Below are positions 31,693 through 35,000 of a stretch of DNA of 35,000 nucleotides, one piece after another. The notes under the pieces were generated by a model. It saw only the letters and a list, made by a program, of their open reading frames with translations, did no database searches and was not told where the DNA came from. Positions within the stretch are counted from its first letter, which is position 1. Every line of letters starts with the position of its first letter. Origin of the DNA: Theodoxus fluviatilis (taxonomy: Eukaryota; Mollusca; Gastropoda; Cycloneritida; Neritidae); contig JAWQFJ010014800.1 in NCBI GenBank assembly GCA_034096865.1, positions 112,501-147,500 on the forward strand, written 5' to 3'. Made by a program: the position numbers and the translations under genes.

Positions 31693-32046
31693 CCCCTGGC
31701 TGATGAGGGGCAGCATTCAACAATTCTATCCTTTTGTTATCTTTGAGAAGATGACCAAACGTGTGTAAAAATAAGAAAATGTTAAAACTCAAAATTTCTG
31801 AAAAAGTGTTAACTAACATGTTTCAAAATATGAACTATAAGAGTTCACTGCTGAGTTTGATCGCCTCAGGGTCTAAAGTCATATAGTTTCTGGGGTCCAT
31901 TGATGAAAAGAAATATAACAGGCATACAATGGCAACAAACGTCCTTCCCCCTCCACGTTTTATGTTGCTGGATAAACCAAGTGCACGTGTTACTATTCCC
32001 TAAACAAATCACACGAAATCCATTTACTTTCTCTGAATTGTGTTTA
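31693..32046. other. Non-coding stretch, nothing recognised
   Basis: AT-rich sequence between the foldback-like structure and the pogo-like terminus. No open frame, tandem repeat or inverted repeat of note. Confidence 0.45.
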
Positions 32047-32246
32047 CAGTGAAACCCCACCTTACGACCACCTCGGTATTATGACCACCTCAGAATTATG
32101 ACAACATTTTGACAGTCCCGAAATTATTTCTATCTTTTCAATGTCTAAAATTTTCAGAATGACGACCCCCACGGAATTCACTGTTACGACCACCTTTTTA
32201 GTCCCAAATCCAACTATAGCCACACAATAACGACCAGTGATCATGT
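32047..32246 (+). mobile_element. Possible pogo/Tigger-like (Tc1-mariner superfamily) fragment
   Basis: Begins TA|CAGTGAAACCCCACCTTACG, which has the form of pogo-type terminal inverted repeats (CAGTG-AAACC-...-ACGACC). The motif TTACGACCACCTC recurs as degenerate TTATGACCACC, TGACGACCCCC and TTACGACCACC. I do not see a clean matching right terminus, so it is either a truncated MITE or a diverged one. Assignment rests on the terminus alone. Confidence 0.4.
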
Positions 32247-32512
32247 CAAATGAATATTTTGGAAAGTCTGCAGGCACTACACTAGACTTAAGATTGTCAT
32301 GGTCCGAAGATCAAACTCAGTGACGGGAATGGAGTCTACAATGAAGATTGAGCGGTGCTTCTAAACACCGAAATCCCCCCCAAATCCACCCAAATCCACC
32401 CAAATCCCTCAAGAAAAATGTATATTTGATTGAGAGAAGGAAAGAGAAATATAAATATATTTTAAACCGCAGTAGGATTGGATTTTGATGCATCAGTGAT
32501 TTGCTTGTTAGT
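32247..32512. other. Short non-coding gap
   Basis: AT-rich sequence with four short CCAAATCC repeats near 32380-32408. Nothing else is visible. Confidence 0.45.
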
Positions 32513-32694
32513 TCACCTTATTACATACACAAAACACCATTAGCGGGTGAACAACTTTTATTAAATTTAAAGAATAATGCATTTCTAGGTTTATTTCTAT
32601 AACGCATAATTGACGACTCACAAAGATGCACACACACACACCAGCACACACATGATGTAGTATTCTACTCAGTCAAAGGATAAATACATGTACA
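32513..32694 (-). repeat. Transposon-tail segment A, copy 1
   Basis: First of three copies of a ~170-bp segment containing ATTAGCGGGTGAACAACTTT, a CGCATAATTGACGACTCAC motif, a short CA tract and ATGATGTAG. On the minus strand it carries AATAAA-type signals and lies in the position of a 3' tail relative to the transposase at 33663. Confidence 0.85.
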
Positions 32695-32757
32695 TCATCG
32701 ACATCATCATCAGCATTATCATCAGCATCATCATCATCAGCAGCATCATCATCATCA

Positions 32758-32848
32758 TAGACTACTCCACAGTCATCCCCACTTTCTTTGCCATTTCCAT
32801 CAATTTTTTTTACAACCAACTTCCTCGGTACAATAATTCATTGTCACT
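32758..32848 (-). repeat. Duplicated 3' coding end of the MULE-like transposase (segment B, copy 1)
   Basis: Almost identical to 33667-33754, which encodes the last residues of the transposase frame (around NYCTEEVGCKFFYGNGKES). It is preceded by a CAT/CAG repeat (about 32697-32757). It shows that the tail of the transposon was duplicated together with its microsatellite. Confidence 0.85.
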
Positions 32849-33021
32849 TATCTCATACACAAAACAGCATTAGCGGGTGAACAACTTTTATTAAATTAAA
32901 ATAATAATGTATTTCTAGGTTTATTTCTATAGCGCATAACTGACGACTCACAAACATGCACACACACACACACACACACCAGCACACACATGATGTAGTC
33001 AGTCACAGAATAAATACATGT
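32845..33021 (-). repeat. Transposon-tail segment A, copy 2
   Basis: Second copy of segment A, immediately after segment B copy 1. It shares ATTAGCGGGTGAACAACTTT and the CGCATAACTGACGACTCAC and AATAAATACATGTAC motifs. It has a longer CA tract than copies 1 and 3. Confidence 0.85.
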
Positions 33022-33166
33022 ACAAGCATGATCCGAGTTTGACACCTTAAACGTATTTACATCAGCATAATATATATTAAAATTTATATTTTGACTTTTC
33101 TTTACCAAAAATTATATATTTGTTTTAAAAAATGTAGACTTGAGGGTTGAAACCATTGTATTTATG

Positions 33167-33328
33167 TCACCTTATTACATGTACACAAAACAGCATTAGC
33201 GGGTGAACAACTTTTATTAGATTAAAAGAATGATGTAGTTTTAATGTTTATTTCTATAACGCATAATTGACGACTCACAAACATGCACACACACACCAGC
33301 ACACACATCATGTAGTATTCTACTCAAT

Positions 33329-33330
<2 letters not shown>
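33167..33330 (-). repeat. Transposon-tail segment A, copy 3
   Basis: Third copy of segment A, directly before the long CAT microsatellite that adjoins the transposase stop codon. It is probably the copy in original position, i.e. the 3' untranslated region of the MULE-like element. Confidence 0.85.
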
Positions 33331-33359
<29 letters not shown>

Positions 33360-33433
33360 GCATCATCATCGATCATCGTCATTATCATCGTCATCGACAT
33401 CATCATCATCGACATCATCATCAGCATTATCAG

Positions 33434-33501
<68 letters not shown>

Positions 33502-33532
33502 CCACCACCACCACCACCACCACCATCACCAC

Positions 33533-33602
<70 letters not shown>

Positions 33603-33662
33603 GTCATCATCATCATCATCATCATCATCGACATCATCATCAGCATTATCATCATTATCATC
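33331..33662. repeat. (CAT)n/(CAC)n trinucleotide microsatellite
   Basis: AGC units followed by about 300 bases of CAT repeats with an internal CAC block near 33501-33535 and GAC interruptions. It abuts the stop codon of the minus-strand transposase. Poly-Ile and poly-Met frames are artefacts. Confidence 0.95.
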
Positions 33663-35000
33663 CTAGCCTACTCTCCAGTCATCCCCACTTTCTTTGCCAT
33701 TTCCATAAAAAAATTTACAACCAACTTCCTCGGTACAATAATTCATTGTCACCATCATCTTTAAGAGCTTGCTATTCTTGTTTGGATCTTTTAGCTTTGG
33801 GTGTAAGGGTTGTTTTGGCATTGCACCTGCGTTTTCGCTGACCAGGTTTTTTACCCTTGTGTTTCGGAGGGCAGGCACTGTTCCGTCCATCTGTACTGTG
33901 GACAACCGTTTCTTTATATGTCTTTCTGAACTTTCGCATGTGTTTTTTTTCCAGCTTTCAGGCTTTGATAGCCAAGAATCCCTTGGGATTTGAAATGTGC
34001 TAAATGCCTCATCCAAGTACAACTCGCCTGTTTCAAACATAGCCCTGGTCTCTTCCGATAATTGTTGGACAACAACATTCTGCAACTTCTCCACCATTTG
34101 TACAAGTTTTCTTTGCCGCCAGTCAACTGCCTGTTTAAGTACGTGGTTTAACGACTCGCAGTTATTGTTGGTCCAGGGCTGCATGGAGAGCAGGAGGTTA
34201 GGCTTTTGTTTTGCTTTGACGTTTTCCTCTATCATAGGACAAATTCTTCTCAGATATTTCTTCAAGGTGGCGTGGCTTGTATTATCAATGAGATGAAGCA
34301 TTTTGTCTGCCACTTCAGCTAGGGTTTTTGAGGTGTTGAGAACTCCCCTTTGTGCAAACACATTTGCTACCTTTTTTATCGTTCTGCTTTTGGCAATCCA
34401 ACCTTATCTGAAAGGGCAGCCTCCAGATTTTTCTGAAGGTGTCTGGTACACACCATTCTTGTTGCCCCTGGGAAAGCCATTGCCATGGCGTTTCTCATGG
34501 CGCTTTCGTCATCGCCACCTAAAATGGGCAGGTGATCTGAGGAAAGTTTGCCCGCAAGATGTTGAAAAAACAGGTTAAAAGTCTCAGTGTCACTTTCTCC
34601 GTGGAGCAGTAGGGGCCCACAGAAAACATGGTGGTCTTCTGTTCTTTGTTTTTTGAGTGCCAGGTTTTTATAAGCAATGGCGGTAACATGCACCTCACCC
34701 AAATTGAAGGTTTTATCAACCCCTATGACGGGGCACAACAATACCGTTGTAGATCTTTGATCTGTTCATCGGTGTAGCAAATGATAGCAGGTACTCTTTG
34801 ACTCTGTTTTAAGATGTTTGACGAATCTGTTACTATGTTGCAAATCTTCAACAGCGGCCAGCTGGTCAGCAACATTTTTTGTGTGGTGTCTCTCGCCCTC
34901 ACCTTTCTTTTCCCTGTACTTTAGGTTGTATATTTGCTTTCTGTTACGTGGACCGTTTTCAGAGTCTTGGGTTTCCTTTAAATACTCCTGGCCTTTGGTG
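33663..35000 (-). pseudogene. MULE-like (Mutator superfamily) transposase, frameshifted, running off the window
   Basis: The minus-strand product includes GVDKTFNLGEVHVTAIAYKN (about 34720-34663), LGGDDESAMRNAMAMAFPGA (near 34500) and CTRHLQKNLE. This D...D pattern with a following C..H is typical of MULE-type DDE transposase domains. Downstream, QPWTNNNCESLNHVLKQAVDW (near 34130-34190) is another hallmark of this group. The stop is at 33663-33665. Reading frames change at an A-run near 34382, near 34733 and near 34803, where YTDEQIKDLQRYCCAP lies in a different frame from both flanks. The copy is therefore inactive unless the shifts are assembly errors. The N-terminal part continues past base 35000. 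The tail-segment duplications at 32513-33330 belong to this element. Confidence 0.75.

Noticed and set aside
33267..33764. 165-aa poly-Ile and 113-aa poly-Met frames
   Set aside because: Translation of the CAT microsatellite adjoining the transposase stop codon.

Overview
This is eukaryotic, animal-type nuclear DNA. It has long introns with GT..AG splice signals, very long dinucleotide and trinucleotide microsatellites, a decayed LINE, a decayed Mutator-like transposase and a dispersed repeat present six times. The repeat style suggests a mollusc (possibly a gastropod) or another lophotrochozoan. That placement is inference; no rRNA, tRNA or mitochondrial marker fixes the species.

Layout. 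1-2.5 kb: microsatellites and the first dispersed-repeat copy. 2.5-7.3 kb: a possible small upstream exon (2473-2607), repeat copy 2, a 5'-truncated LINE remnant on the minus strand (3842-4885), then unremarkable sequence. 7.3-24.6 kb: one large plus-strand gene. I assembled it from four open segments whose splice phases agree: 7314-13959, 18385-18626, 20572-22395 and 22817-24559. The joined CDS is 10,455 nt (3,484 aa). It encodes an unrecognised cysteine- and histidine-rich, otherwise low-complexity protein with CC and CXC clusters, a CX2C-X18-CX2C zinc-ribbon-like motif, Arg/Ser-rich stretches and acidic Ser-rich stretches. A shorter product ending at a stop codon and AATAAA just past exon 2 is also possible. 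Alternatively, the first two and last two segments could be separate genes.

Intron 1 (13960-18384) holds two head-to-tail repeat copies, a small terminal-inverted-repeat element with seven tandem 31-bp units, and a long palindrome. Intron 2 holds another repeat copy. Intron 3 is short and contains only a microsatellite.

24.6-35 kb: no convincing host gene. It contains repeat copy 6 lodged in an ATT microsatellite, a 1.6-kb nested inverted-repeat (foldback-like) structure at 30.09-31.69 kb, a pogo-like terminal sequence near 32.05 kb, triplicated and duplicated transposon tail segments (32.5-33.75 kb), and a frameshifted MULE-like transposase running off the right edge on the minus strand.

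The most informative non-genic result is the ~0.86-kb repeat family. All six copies begin TGACTCACATGC and end GGGCTTTGCCC-TTYTTG, carry an internal GTCCGGGC minisatellite and subterminal inverted repeats, and sit between two T residues. These are the hallmarks of non-autonomous Helentron (HINE) rolling-circle elements. Each copy is also packed with AGGTCA half-sites of the nuclear-receptor type.
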